From contig CAZGSG010000083.1 in the NCBI GenBank assembly GCA_964528095.1, positions 1-20,784 on the forward strand: a stretch of DNA of 20,784 nucleotides, read 5' to 3'. The translations under genes were made by a program, and so were the position numbers. How positions within the stretch are numbered: the stretch's first letter is position 1; each line of letters opens with the position of its first letter. Positions 13,922 to 20,784 of this stretch are shown here, one piece after another. Below the pieces are notes generated by a model. That model made no database searches. It worked only from the letters and a program-made list of their open reading frames with translations, and had not been told where the DNA came from. Source of the DNA: CAZGSG01 sp964528095 (GTDB lineage Bacteria > Bacteroidota > Bacteroidia > Chitinophagales > Chitinophagaceae).

Positions 13922-14162
13922 ATGTATGCTAGATCTGGATCCTGGACAGGTGTTATAATAGGGCGCTTAGAAAAATCGGAGGGCTACGAAATATTTAACG
14001 GCGGAGTAACTGGCAGTGTGTTGATCTCTTCCTTACATCAATTTTTGGAGATCTTTTTTAAGGGAAATGTATTTGATGAGGGAGGATTATATGACTGACG
14101 CGGAAAATTGGAACAAAAGACCTGTCGATTTAATTAAGGTTGGAAACGGGCATCTCGATTAA
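13922..14162 (+). pseudogene. Frameshifted gene remnant, family not recognised
   Basis: A frame from ATG 13922 encodes 58 residues with normal protein character (SWTGVIIGRLEKSEGYEIFN, GGVTGSVLISSLHQFLEIFF, GNVFDEGGLYD) and stops at 14096-14098. In the next frame, an ATG at 14091 continues with TDAENWNKRPVDLIKVGNGH then Leu-Asp and a stop at 14160-14162. The join GLY(D)-MTDAENWNKRPVD reads like one protein split by an indel near 14091. Together they give about 80 residues, shorter than would be expected if an N-terminal part is also lost. I do not recognise the family. An alternative is two tiny overlapping genes. Confidence 0.4.
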
Positions 14163-14193
14163 CTCGGTATTTTCTTAATTTTCTTAAATAGTT

Positions 14194-14742
14194 ATGAACA
14201 ACACTATCTTCATTATTTTGGTTATATTTTTATTTGGCTGCGGTTCTGAAAATACAAGCCAGTCAAACGACAAAGGCAATAAAGAAAGAAATTTTTTTTT
14301 CTATGACGAAATAGATCACTACCGATGCCTGGCTGACAAGCATGAAGTTGCAAAACTTTATGAAGATCAATCCAAGTCTTTAACGGATTCTATTAAAATG
14401 GGAATTGTTTTAGGATATTTTCCCGCATCTATTATTGATTCTTTATTTATACCAAACCTTTAACAGATTAATTACAAACGAAATAAAATTAATAAATCCA
14501 CCTTTGATCGCCTGGATAGTATTTTCAGTAAAAAAGAAGCCAGGCAGGTTGTTTCTACAGCCTGCATTTACATTTACCGCGATATTCTGGTGCTAAGAAA
14601 GAAATCAAAAATTGTAGGTGTTATTAAAATTTGCTTTGACTGCATGGGTATTCAAATAATTGGGGCAAATACAGGCACTGAATTTTTCGGCCAGGATGAC
14701 GACTATCGCAAACTGGAAGGCCTGCTTAAAAGTGAAAACTAA
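14194..14742 (+). pseudogene. Lipoprotein gene interrupted by one in-frame stop
   Basis: The first 89 codons encode a lipoprotein start (MNNTIFIILVIFLFGCGSEN: lipobox Leu-Phe-Gly-Cys16) and a soluble domain. They end at TAA 14461-14463. The same frame then stays open for 92 more codons to TAA 14740-14742 and encodes well-formed protein (FDRLDSIFSKKEARQVVSTA; YRDILVLRKKSKIVGVIKIC; GTEFFGQDDDYRKLEGLLKS). The simplest reading is a 182-codon outer-membrane or periplasmic lipoprotein with a single nonsense change, for example CAA or AAA to TAA. Downstream, 14743-14845 holds another short open stretch that is not convincing alone. The family of the intact protein is not named. If the stop is real, only a short lipoprotein is made. 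Confidence 0.75.
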
Positions 14743-14996
14743 AACGACAGACCTATATAACCGATTTGAACAGAAACGACAGCATATTCAAATTGCCTGG
14801 CAGGATGATAAAAGAGATGTTATGGCGCTGTTATTTAAAAAATAGGGAACGGATAAAGATCCATCCCCGTTTAAGGACTGCTTAGAGATTTTCTCTGGAA
14901 CAGCTATGAGATGATCTCTGGAATAAAAATAAAGGAGAGGAAAATAACAAACCAGCGGGAATGAGCCGCTTACAGGGATGAGCGAGTAGTTTGCGG

Positions 14997-15746
14997 CTAT
15001 TTGCCGGGTTGCAATTTCTTTAAAAGCACTTCTTTACGGGAGCGGGATACATCTACTGTAGAGCCATCGCTCATCAACAGGGTACCACCCTCGCCACGGA
15101 TATACTTTTTTATCTCGTGCAGGTTTACTAAAAAAGAATGATGCACCCGCAGAAAAGGATAACCTTCCAGCATTTCTTCGATCTCTTTTAATGTGCGGGA
15201 GATGGTAATTTTTTGTTTGTCCTTTAGCACCAGTATGGTGTAATTGCTGCTGGAATTGCAGAAGAGTATCGTATCTACCGGCACGATCTGTAATCCTTCC
15301 ATGGTGGGTAGTGCAATGCGATTGTTGAGTGATAAGGGTTGATGAAGGCTGGCCTTAAGAATATCCAGTTGTTGTGGTAGTGAAGAAGCCTGGCGGCTGA
15401 TGAATTTTTGCACAGCGACCTTTAATTCTACCGGGTCAACCGGTTTGAGTAAATAATCCAGTGCGCTGAACCGGATAGCTTTGATAGCATACTGATCATA
15501 ACTCGTGGTAAAAATGATCTCAAAACGTACAGGGCTTAGTTTTTCCAGCAATTCAAATCCATTGAGGTGTGGCATCTCCACATCCAGAAAAACAAGCTGT
15601 GGCTGCCATTTATCAATTATTGTAATCGCATCTTTGGGATTATGGCATACAGCCACAACATTTATTTCCGGGCAATTTCTTTCAAGCAGGCTGATCAATG
15701 CCTGGCAGGAATAAGGTTCATCATCGATAATGATCGCTTTAATCAT
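14997..15746 (-). CDS. LytTR-family response regulator (second pair)
   Basis: A 249-residue regulator. The receiver domain (1-120) has IDDE (Asp8, Asp9), the phosphoacceptor Asp55 in VFLDVEMP, Thr81 in FTTSYD and Lys101 in DYLLKPVD. The LytTR domain covers about residues 140-245 (IALPTMEGLQIVPVDTILFC, SSNYTILVLKDKQKITISRT, YPFLRVHHSFLVNLHEIKKY, VDVSRSRKEVLLKKL). Its ATG at 15746 overlaps the end of the upstream kinase by 8 bases, so the two are coupled and form one unit. It is transcribed with the kinase. Its target promoter is not evident; no nearby gene shares a promoter region with it except the kinase itself. Confidence 0.94.
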   Translation of the reverse strand: MIKAIIIDDEPYSCQALISLLERNCPEINVVAVCHNPKDAITIIDKWQPQLVFLDVEMPHLNGFELLEKLSPVRFEIIFTTSYDQYAIKAIRFSALDYLLKPVDPVELKVAVQKFISRQASSLPQQLDILKASLHQPLSLNNRIALPTMEGLQIVPVDTILFCNSSSNYTILVLKDKQKITISRTLKEIEEMLEGYPFLRVHHSFLVNLHEIKKYIRGEGGTLLMSDGSTVDVSRSRKEVLLKKLQPGK

Positions 15747-17589
15747 ATGCCGGTTTGTTTTTGATCTGCAAAATTACTTTTGTACCGGTAACGAGCCCGT
15801 CTTTATTTTTAAGGTCTTCAATAAGAACAGAAGTAGTTCGTGTATTCCCATTGTTAAACAGGCTCAATCTTTCTTTTGTTAGTTTATGACCAAATGAAGC
15901 CTGTTTTTCCGCTGATCTTGTTTTGATCTCCGCCGCTTTCATTCTCCCGACACCATTGTCGGTGATGGTGCAGGTCAATGCCTGTTTACCCATGGAAAAA
16001 TGAATGTCGAGCTTTCCCTTACTTTCTTTATGCAATAACCCATGCCAGATGGCATTTTCACAAAAAGGCTGTAGTATAAAGGAGGGGACTGTGATCATTG
16101 AAGGTTGAATGGCCGTATCGAAATGAATATGGTAATCAAACGCGTCTTTAAAACGTAGCTGCTCCATATCTAAATATAGCCGGAGCATGGATAGTTCTTC
16201 TTCCAGGCTGATAGTATTTTTTTCAGAGTTGACCAGTACCAGGCGTATCAGTCTTGCAAAACGGGTCAGGTAATCAGAAGCCTTATCGGTATCCCTGTTC
16301 AGGATAAAGTGATTGATAGCGCTGAGACAGTTAAATATAAAATGCGGGTTCATCTGTGCCCGTAATGTCTGCATTTCCGATTTAGCAGAGCGTTCCAGCA
16401 GCCGGAGTTTTTCATTTTTATGACGTAGCATTAAAATGAAAAAGATAAACACGCCTGCAATGAAGAGGGTGGCAATACTTGCCATCAACCTGTTCTTTTC
16501 GCTTTTTAATATTTTCAACTCCGTCAAATGTTTCGCATCATTTGCTTCGCGTTTAAAAGCGTATAGCTGCCCTTTAAATTGATTGGAGATAACGGAGTCT
16601 TTGAGGCCCACATAAAGTTTATAATACTGTAAGGCTGTAACGTCGTCTTTCCGGGCTTCATAAACAGAAGACAATAACCGGAAGGCATCTCTTTTATTCT
16701 GCCGGGCACCTTTTTTTGCGGCTATTTCCAATGCCCCGCTGGCCATGTACAGCGCGGAATCAGTATTCTTCCTGTTAAAATATACTTCACCCAGGGCGAT
16801 CATGGCAGGCATCAGTATTTTAGTATCGTTAAGCTGTGTTGCTTCTTTATATGCGCCGATCAGATAAAGATAAGCACTGGCGTAATTTTTTTTAAGTACG
16901 TGGGTTTCGCCCATTCCGCCGTACATATTTCTTGGAATGGGATGTCCCGGTAACGCGTTGCGATAAAACAGCAGGGCTGAATCAAACTGCTCCATGTTTG
17001 CATACAGTTTTGCCTGCTGGTTACTGAGTTCCCTGTAGTCGTAGTTCTTTCTCCTGGGATGCATATCCCATGCCCTGTTGAAATAATCGAGGGCTGTAGC
17101 ATAGTCGCCGATGTTTCTATACAATCCACCCATCTGAACAAGTGAGAGTATGGTGTTCATGTTGTCATTACCCTGGTAACAAAGTTCCAGCGCCTCGCTT
17201 ACAGCTTCAAAGGCTTTTTCATAATTACCTGATTCATCATAAATATTGCTTTGAATACGGAGCGCGGTGGCCAGTTGTGAAAAGTCCCGTTGTTTTCTTA
17301 GATACTTCAGAGCAAGGCTAATAGTATCCAGGGAGCTTTTGAAATTTCCTATATACCACAATGCCTGGCTGGCTCCGAGAAAACCGGCGCCCAGCAGGAA
17401 ATTATTATTCAGCTCTTTTGCATCTGTGATAGCTGTATTGTATTGTTCCAGCGCTTCTGCCGCTTTGAAACGATGCAGGTACATATCCCCATTCCTGATC
17501 AGGCTGGCACAGTTGTCTTCTTTCGACTGTGACAGGCAAGGACCGGAGAGCAACATAAAAACGATCAATTGTACTAAAAACCGGGGCAT
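15739..17589 (-). CDS. TPR-containing LytS-type sensor histidine kinase
   Basis: A 616-residue kinase with a different sensor from the pair at 9011. A signal peptide (about 1-20, FLVQLIVFMLLSGPCLS, then Gln) exports the N-terminus. Residues about 27-330 are tandem TPR-type helical hairpins (for example ALEQYNTAITDAKELN, GNYEKAFEAVSEALELCYQG, GDYATALDYFNRAWD, AALEI-type repeats), which would form a periplasmic protein-binding superhelix. A membrane helix at about 369-388 (MASIATLFIAGVFIFFILML) leads to a coiled coil and the His_kinase box AQMNPHFIFNCLSAINHFIL (His416). The ATPase has Asn512 in FCENAIWHG and Asp544/Gly546 in TDNGVGRM. It likely senses a partner protein or envelope state and phosphorylates the regulator encoded next. 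Confidence 0.93.
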   Translation of the reverse strand: MPRFLVQLIVFMLLSGPCLSQSKEDNCASLIRNGDMYLHRFKAAEALEQYNTAITDAKELNNNFLLGAGFLGASQALWYIGNFKSSLDTISLALKYLRKQRDFSQLATALRIQSNIYDESGNYEKAFEAVSEALELCYQGNDNMNTILSLVQMGGLYRNIGDYATALDYFNRAWDMHPRRKNYDYRELSNQQAKLYANMEQFDSALLFYRNALPGHPIPRNMYGGMGETHVLKKNYASAYLYLIGAYKEATQLNDTKILMPAMIALGEVYFNRKNTDSALYMASGALEIAAKKGARQNKRDAFRLLSSVYEARKDDVTALQYYKLYVGLKDSVISNQFKGQLYAFKREANDAKHLTELKILKSEKNRLMASIATLFIAGVFIFFILMLRHKNEKLRLLERSAKSEMQTLRAQMNPHFIFNCLSAINHFILNRDTDKASDYLTRFARLIRLVLVNSEKNTISLEEELSMLRLYLDMEQLRFKDAFDYHIHFDTAIQPSMITVPSFILQPFCENAIWHGLLHKESKGKLDIHFSMGKQALTCTITDNGVGRMKAAEIKTRSAEKQASFGHKLTKERLSLFNNGNTRTTSVLIEDLKNKDGLVTGTKVILQIKNKPAYD

Positions 17590-17956
17590 GGGCTGGTATT
17601 GGGATCGGAAACTAACAAAATAATCCGGAACTGTCGTTTTAGGTGAGCAGGTTGCGGGTTTGGGTGAGTGGTTGGGGTCGATCGGAATAAGTGATAGGCG
17701 CTTTGGGAGAATTTTTACAATAGTGAATCCTGCATATAAAGGTTGTTATTGTATACCGGCAGAGCGATTGAAATTCTAAAAATTATACATTCATTATAGA
17801 GACCTGCTTCAACGAACATCGCAATCTACTGCCGGCATTGGTTCAATTCCAATATTAAAAAATGGTAAAATAAAGGACACTTAATTATTAATTCTCTTTT
17901 CGGGCATTTTTGGAGTGCTTAAACCTACGACTTTGCAGCTCCTTAAACAATGTCTG
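17590..17956. other. Intergenic region between divergent units
   Basis: About 370 bp between the kinase start and the DUF218 operon. No gene was supported. It is AT-rich near the right side and must hold both promoters. CGACTTTG at 17928-17935 is a poor match to TAnnTTTG. A 5-bp hairpin with loop TTCAATT (17837-17853) looks like a tRNA T-arm but has no tRNA around it. Confidence 0.4.
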
Positions 17957-19249
17957 ATGCTTATACCAAAACGAACCATTTTAAGCTTTGTTTTCTTTTT
18001 TGTTTTTATACTCCATAGCATTGCACAGAATAACCACCCTGATGCCCGGTATAAATTTATAAGCGGGAATAATTATGTACAGTCAAAGAACTACTACCTG
18101 CTCACACTTTTCCAGGAACTACCCGCTGTAAAAAAATTATTGGAAAACGATTCATATTTAAAAACACTGGGTATTTCAAAAGTGGATTCTATCAATAGCG
18201 CACTGAAGACCTGTGGGAGAGATGGATTTTGTTATACCAATAGCATGAAGTTCAGCGAAGCGGAGATCAATATGGTTGCTGAACGACTAAAAGTCCTGTA
18301 CCAGCCATCTAATGCATTAGGCAAACTGGTAAAAGAGCAGCTTGTTCCCTCAGGCGCATATATCCTGTTTCAGGAATTACCCGCCGCGGAAATGCTGGCA
18401 AAAGCCTGGACACAGGATGCGGAAGGGATCAATTTTGCAATAGGCGTATATGCGGAAGGCCGGAAGCCTAATTATCCGAATATTGATTCGATCAGTTTCA
18501 ATACACGCGATCCCCGGAACAACAATAATTTTCTTACTGGTTATATCAGCCTGCTGTATAATACAACTTCACTTGTTACGCAGGAAAATAAAACGCAAGC
18601 CAGTTTTTTTGCCCCTTCGCTTACCGCCGCGCTTCGTTTTATTGAGATCAATGAAAGGGAACAGGCAGCAGACTTTGAGCCGATGACCGAAGGAGAAAAT
18701 AAAGCGGCATATGACCGTATAAAAACGATCAAATGGAATGATTATAAGTATTCGGTGATCATGCTTCCGGGTGCGGGGCCAGATGATCCGGCAGTACCAT
18801 TAAGCGCGGAAGGAATGCTTCGCTGCAGGCTTGCCGCCATGCAATACCACAAAGGGCTGGCGCCATTTATTGTTCCCTCGGGCGGCAAGGTACATCCATA
18901 TAAAACGAAATACTGTGAAGCAACGGAGATGAAACAATATTTAATTGAAAAAATGCATGTACCGGCCAATGCCATAATCATTGAGCCACATGCAAGACAT
19001 ACGACCACGAATATGCGAAATACAGTGAGACTGATGTACCGGTATGGAATTCCGTTCGATAAGATGGGTATCAGCTGTACTACCCGCGGTCAAAGTTCCA
19101 TGATTGAGAAGACACTGATCGATCGTTGTCTGAAGGAACTGAACGAAACGCCTTATAAGAACGGAACCCGGTTAAGCGAAACCGAGATGGAATTCTATCC
19201 CCTGATCGAAGCCCTGCATATTAACCCGAAAGAACCAATGGATCCTTAG
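17957..19249 (+). CDS. Secreted DUF218/YdcF-like protein
   Basis: The 430-residue protein starts at ATG 17957, where a signal peptide begins (PKRTILSFVFFFVFILHSIA, then Gln-Asn); a GTG 42 bp upstream would add a non-hydrophobic leader. Residues about 25-260 form a lineage-specific helical region with twice-occurring FQELPA motifs (LLTLFQELPAVKKLL; YILFQELPAAEMLA), suggesting an internal duplication. Residues about 262-400 are a DUF218 (YdcF/SanA/ElyC-like) domain: YSVIMLPGAGPDDPAVPLSA, then EGMLRCRLA, IVPSGGKVHPY, EATEMKQYLIEKMHVPANAI, and EPHARHTTTNMRNTVRLM. DUF218 proteins act in the envelope and are implicated in cell-wall or lipid-carrier metabolism. It heads a probable operon with the next two genes (18-bp gap). 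Confidence 0.85.
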   Translation: MLIPKRTILSFVFFFVFILHSIAQNNHPDARYKFISGNNYVQSKNYYLLTLFQELPAVKKLLENDSYLKTLGISKVDSINSALKTCGRDGFCYTNSMKFSEAEINMVAERLKVLYQPSNALGKLVKEQLVPSGAYILFQELPAAEMLAKAWTQDAEGINFAIGVYAEGRKPNYPNIDSISFNTRDPRNNNNFLTGYISLLYNTTSLVTQENKTQASFFAPSLTAALRFIEINEREQAADFEPMTEGENKAAYDRIKTIKWNDYKYSVIMLPGAGPDDPAVPLSAEGMLRCRLAAMQYHKGLAPFIVPSGGKVHPYKTKYCEATEMKQYLIEKMHVPANAIIIEPHARHTTTNMRNTVRLMYRYGIPFDKMGISCTTRGQSSMIEKTLIDRCLKELNETPYKNGTRLSETEMEFYPLIEALHINPKEPMDP

Positions 19250-19267
19250 TGCCATAAAAAGTTTTAT

Positions 19268-20140
19268 ATGAAATACATTTTTACCTGTTTGAGTTTGTTG
19301 ATGGCAGTGTTATTTCTCTCCTTCAGCTACATCCTGGATATGAAGATCGATAAAGCCTATAGCGTGGATTCGCTTGGCGCATGCCAGGGAATTTCTTACC
19401 AGGATGGCAGGATCTTTTTATACGGCGATAGGGAAATAGGCGTAATAAGAGAATACAAAACGCAGGGAGATAGCCTGGCATACCTGGGCAGGGAAATGAA
19501 ACTGACGCTGAATGATACCGATGTGATCAATCATCCAACAGGGATCGCTTATAATGGAAAAGACCCTGTTTTTATCGGTAATAGTATCCGGCTGAATACC
19601 GAGGGTACACTGTGGAGGGCCGTGATCTATTGTATCGACTGGAAGGGTTTGCAAAAAACAGGCACACTGGACGGCAACCTGCTGAATACAATTGAAGATG
19701 ATGCCTGCATACAGGGAACACGCCCTGAATATATACAGTTTCGCAAGAAAAGCTATGTGGCCACCGCTGACTATGGCGGAAAAAATAATGAAGTGCGGTT
19801 ATATGATCCCGCTGTATTGGCAAAGGCAAAAAAGACTTCGGAGAAAGGAGTCGTGTATAGAAAATTCAGTTGCTCGCCCTGGGTGCAAAACCTGAAATGG
19901 ATAGCTGATAAGGGACAGTTGCTACTCATACAAAATCAAATAGAGGGCAGGAGATGGAGATTTACCTATGTAGACCTGGAAAAATCCCTTGCTTCAGGAA
20001 AGGAAGAAGTGGTCAAGGTAATTGATATCGATAGAGCCGATGAACTGGAAGGCTTCACTTTTTTAGGTACGAACAATAAAGGAATTGCTGTAAGCTCTTC
20101 CCGCAAGAATAATGTTAACACGATGAGCATTGCCTGGTAA
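19268..20140 (+). CDS. Secreted propeller-like protein of unknown function
   Basis: A 290-residue protein with an N-terminal signal peptide or anchor (MKYIFTCLSLLMAVLFLSFS). The mature part is beta-rich with short strand-turn units typical of a beta-propeller (ACQGISYQDGRIFLYGDREI; HPTGIAYNGKDPVFIGNSIR; YIQFRKKSYVATADYGGKNN; NLKWIADKGQLLLIQNQIEG; ELEGFTFLGTNNKGIAVSSS). The pattern recalls extracellular SMP-30/phytase-like propellers, but no catalytic residues can be assigned, so I do not name an enzyme. It lies 18 bp after the DUF218 gene and 39 bp before the SusC gene on the same strand, which suggests a shared transcript and a role in handling the receptor's ligand (inference). Confidence 0.65.
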   Translation: MKYIFTCLSLLMAVLFLSFSYILDMKIDKAYSVDSLGACQGISYQDGRIFLYGDREIGVIREYKTQGDSLAYLGREMKLTLNDTDVINHPTGIAYNGKDPVFIGNSIRLNTEGTLWRAVIYCIDWKGLQKTGTLDGNLLNTIEDDACIQGTRPEYIQFRKKSYVATADYGGKNNEVRLYDPAVLAKAKKTSEKGVVYRKFSCSPWVQNLKWIADKGQLLLIQNQIEGRRWRFTYVDLEKSLASGKEEVVKVIDIDRADELEGFTFLGTNNKGIAVSSSRKNNVNTMSIAW

Positions 20141-20179
20141 TTTTTTTAAACCAACCGATAACTAATAATACTAAAACGT

Positions 20180-20784
20180 ATGCAAACAAGAACATTTACC
20201 AGTAGTGGCTTAAGGCGTATGCTTTTTTTAAGCCGTTGTGGAGTACTGCTGCTGGCTGTCCTGGGAATCAGTCAACCCCAGATGCAGGCCGCTGAAAAAC
20301 ATTTTTTTAATGAGTACAAACAGGTCCTGGCAGTTTCAGGCACAGTTACAGATGAAAAAGAGCAACCGCTTGAAGGTGTAACTGTACAGATAAAAGGAAC
20401 CAGGGATGCAGTGAAAACCGATGCACAGGGACGGTTTACCATCGATGCAGAGCAGGGTAGTATCCTGTTGATCTCTATTACAGGTTATGCCCCCGCTGAA
20501 ATAAAAGTGAGCGACGCTTCTGTTTCTGTACGCCTCAAAGAAGACACCAAGATACTGGAAGAAGTATATGTAGGTTATCAGCGTGTACGAAAGACCGATC
20601 TTACCGGGGCTGTTTCCAGTGTAAAAGCAAGTGAGCTTAACCTGGGTGCTCCAACTGTAAGCCAGGCACTGGTTGGTAAGGTAGCGGGTGTACAGATATC
20701 GCAGGTCAGTGGTGCCCCCAATTCAAGCCACAAGATAAGAGTGCGTTGTATTTGTTCTATCTATTCAAGTTCATAACCGTTTGT
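20180..20784 (+). CDS. SusC/RagA-type TonB-linked receptor, 3' part missing
   Basis: The first ~200 codons of a protein normally about 1000 residues long. An extended signal region (SRCGVLLLAVLGISQPQMQA) is followed by a carboxypeptidase-regulatory-like domain (about 50-125: AVSGTVTDEKEQPLEGVTVQ, DAQGRFTIDAEQG, ISITGYAPAEIKVSD) and the start of the plug (EEVYVGYQRVRKTDLTGAVS, VSQALVGKVAGVQISQVSGA, then KIRVR). These are the SusC signature segments. The frame then reads Cys-Ile-Cys-Ser-Ile-Tyr-Ser-Ser-Ser-stop (20747-20776), where the family reads G-I-G-S-I-N-A-S-S-E. That stop is probably a sequence error near a contig end, so I extend the call to the window edge. It is the third gene of the operon starting at 17957 and imports oligosaccharides or similar ligands with a SusD partner expected downstream. 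Confidence 0.9.

Noticed and set aside
14743..14845. Short open stretch after the broken lipoprotein gene (ends QIAWQDDKRDVMALLFKK) that reads like a protein tail.
   Set aside because: It has no start of its own; the longer frame containing it overlaps the lipoprotein gene in another frame. It may be a relic, but nothing supports a separate gene.
17837..17853. ATTGG-TTCAATT-CCAAT looks like a tRNA T-arm and might mark a tRNA gene or an attachment site.
   Set aside because: No acceptor stem, anticodon arm or CCA can be drawn around it, and no integrase gene is nearby. It is probably a chance hairpin.

Overview
The window looks like chromosomal DNA from the phylum Bacteroidota, most likely a Chitinophagaceae-type soil bacterium (inference). 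The evidence is a SusC/RagA-type receptor, a second TonB-receptor-like outer-membrane barrel, two LytS/LytTR two-component pairs, GH92 mannosidase remains, the Bacteroidota-restricted families DUF6266 and DUF6934, signal peptides cleaved just before Gln, almost no Shine-Dalgarno sequences, and one good TTG/TAnnTTTG promoter. No rRNA, tRNA or CRISPR array was found.

Layout. 1-1050: the 5' part of an SGNH hydrolase (minus) and an internally deleted GH92 mannosidase relic (minus). 1237-5240: mostly single, unrelated genes: a secreted TonB-C-like protein, a secreted YD-repeat-like protein, an SRPBCC protein, a DUF6266 protein with an 11-bp tandem array upstream, and a small membrane protein. 5634-6277: a DUF6934 gene followed by a small basic-protein gene. 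6337-10752: an outer-membrane barrel gene divergent from a LytS-type kinase/LytTR regulator operon. 10974-14845: an accessory region with small membrane proteins, an effector-binding protein, a RAYT transposase between 47-bp inverted REP repeats (a REPtron), a third diverged REP copy, and two decaying genes. 14997-17589: a second kinase/regulator pair (TPR sensor kinase plus LytTR regulator, minus). 17957-20784: a probable operon of a secreted DUF218 protein, a secreted propeller-like protein and the start of a SusC receptor that runs off the window.

How the genes may work together. The first kinase/regulator pair probably controls a target near the divergent barrel gene, because they share a 232-bp intergenic region. 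The three-gene block at the right edge looks like the start of a nutrient-uptake (PUL-like) operon. The REPtron region is the most structurally distinctive part: the transposase has HUQ instead of the usual HUH motif, and its hairpin repeats have spread at least once nearby. The last ~40 bases carry a cluster of apparent changes to T that create a stop in a conserved SusC motif, so the right end may be low-quality sequence.
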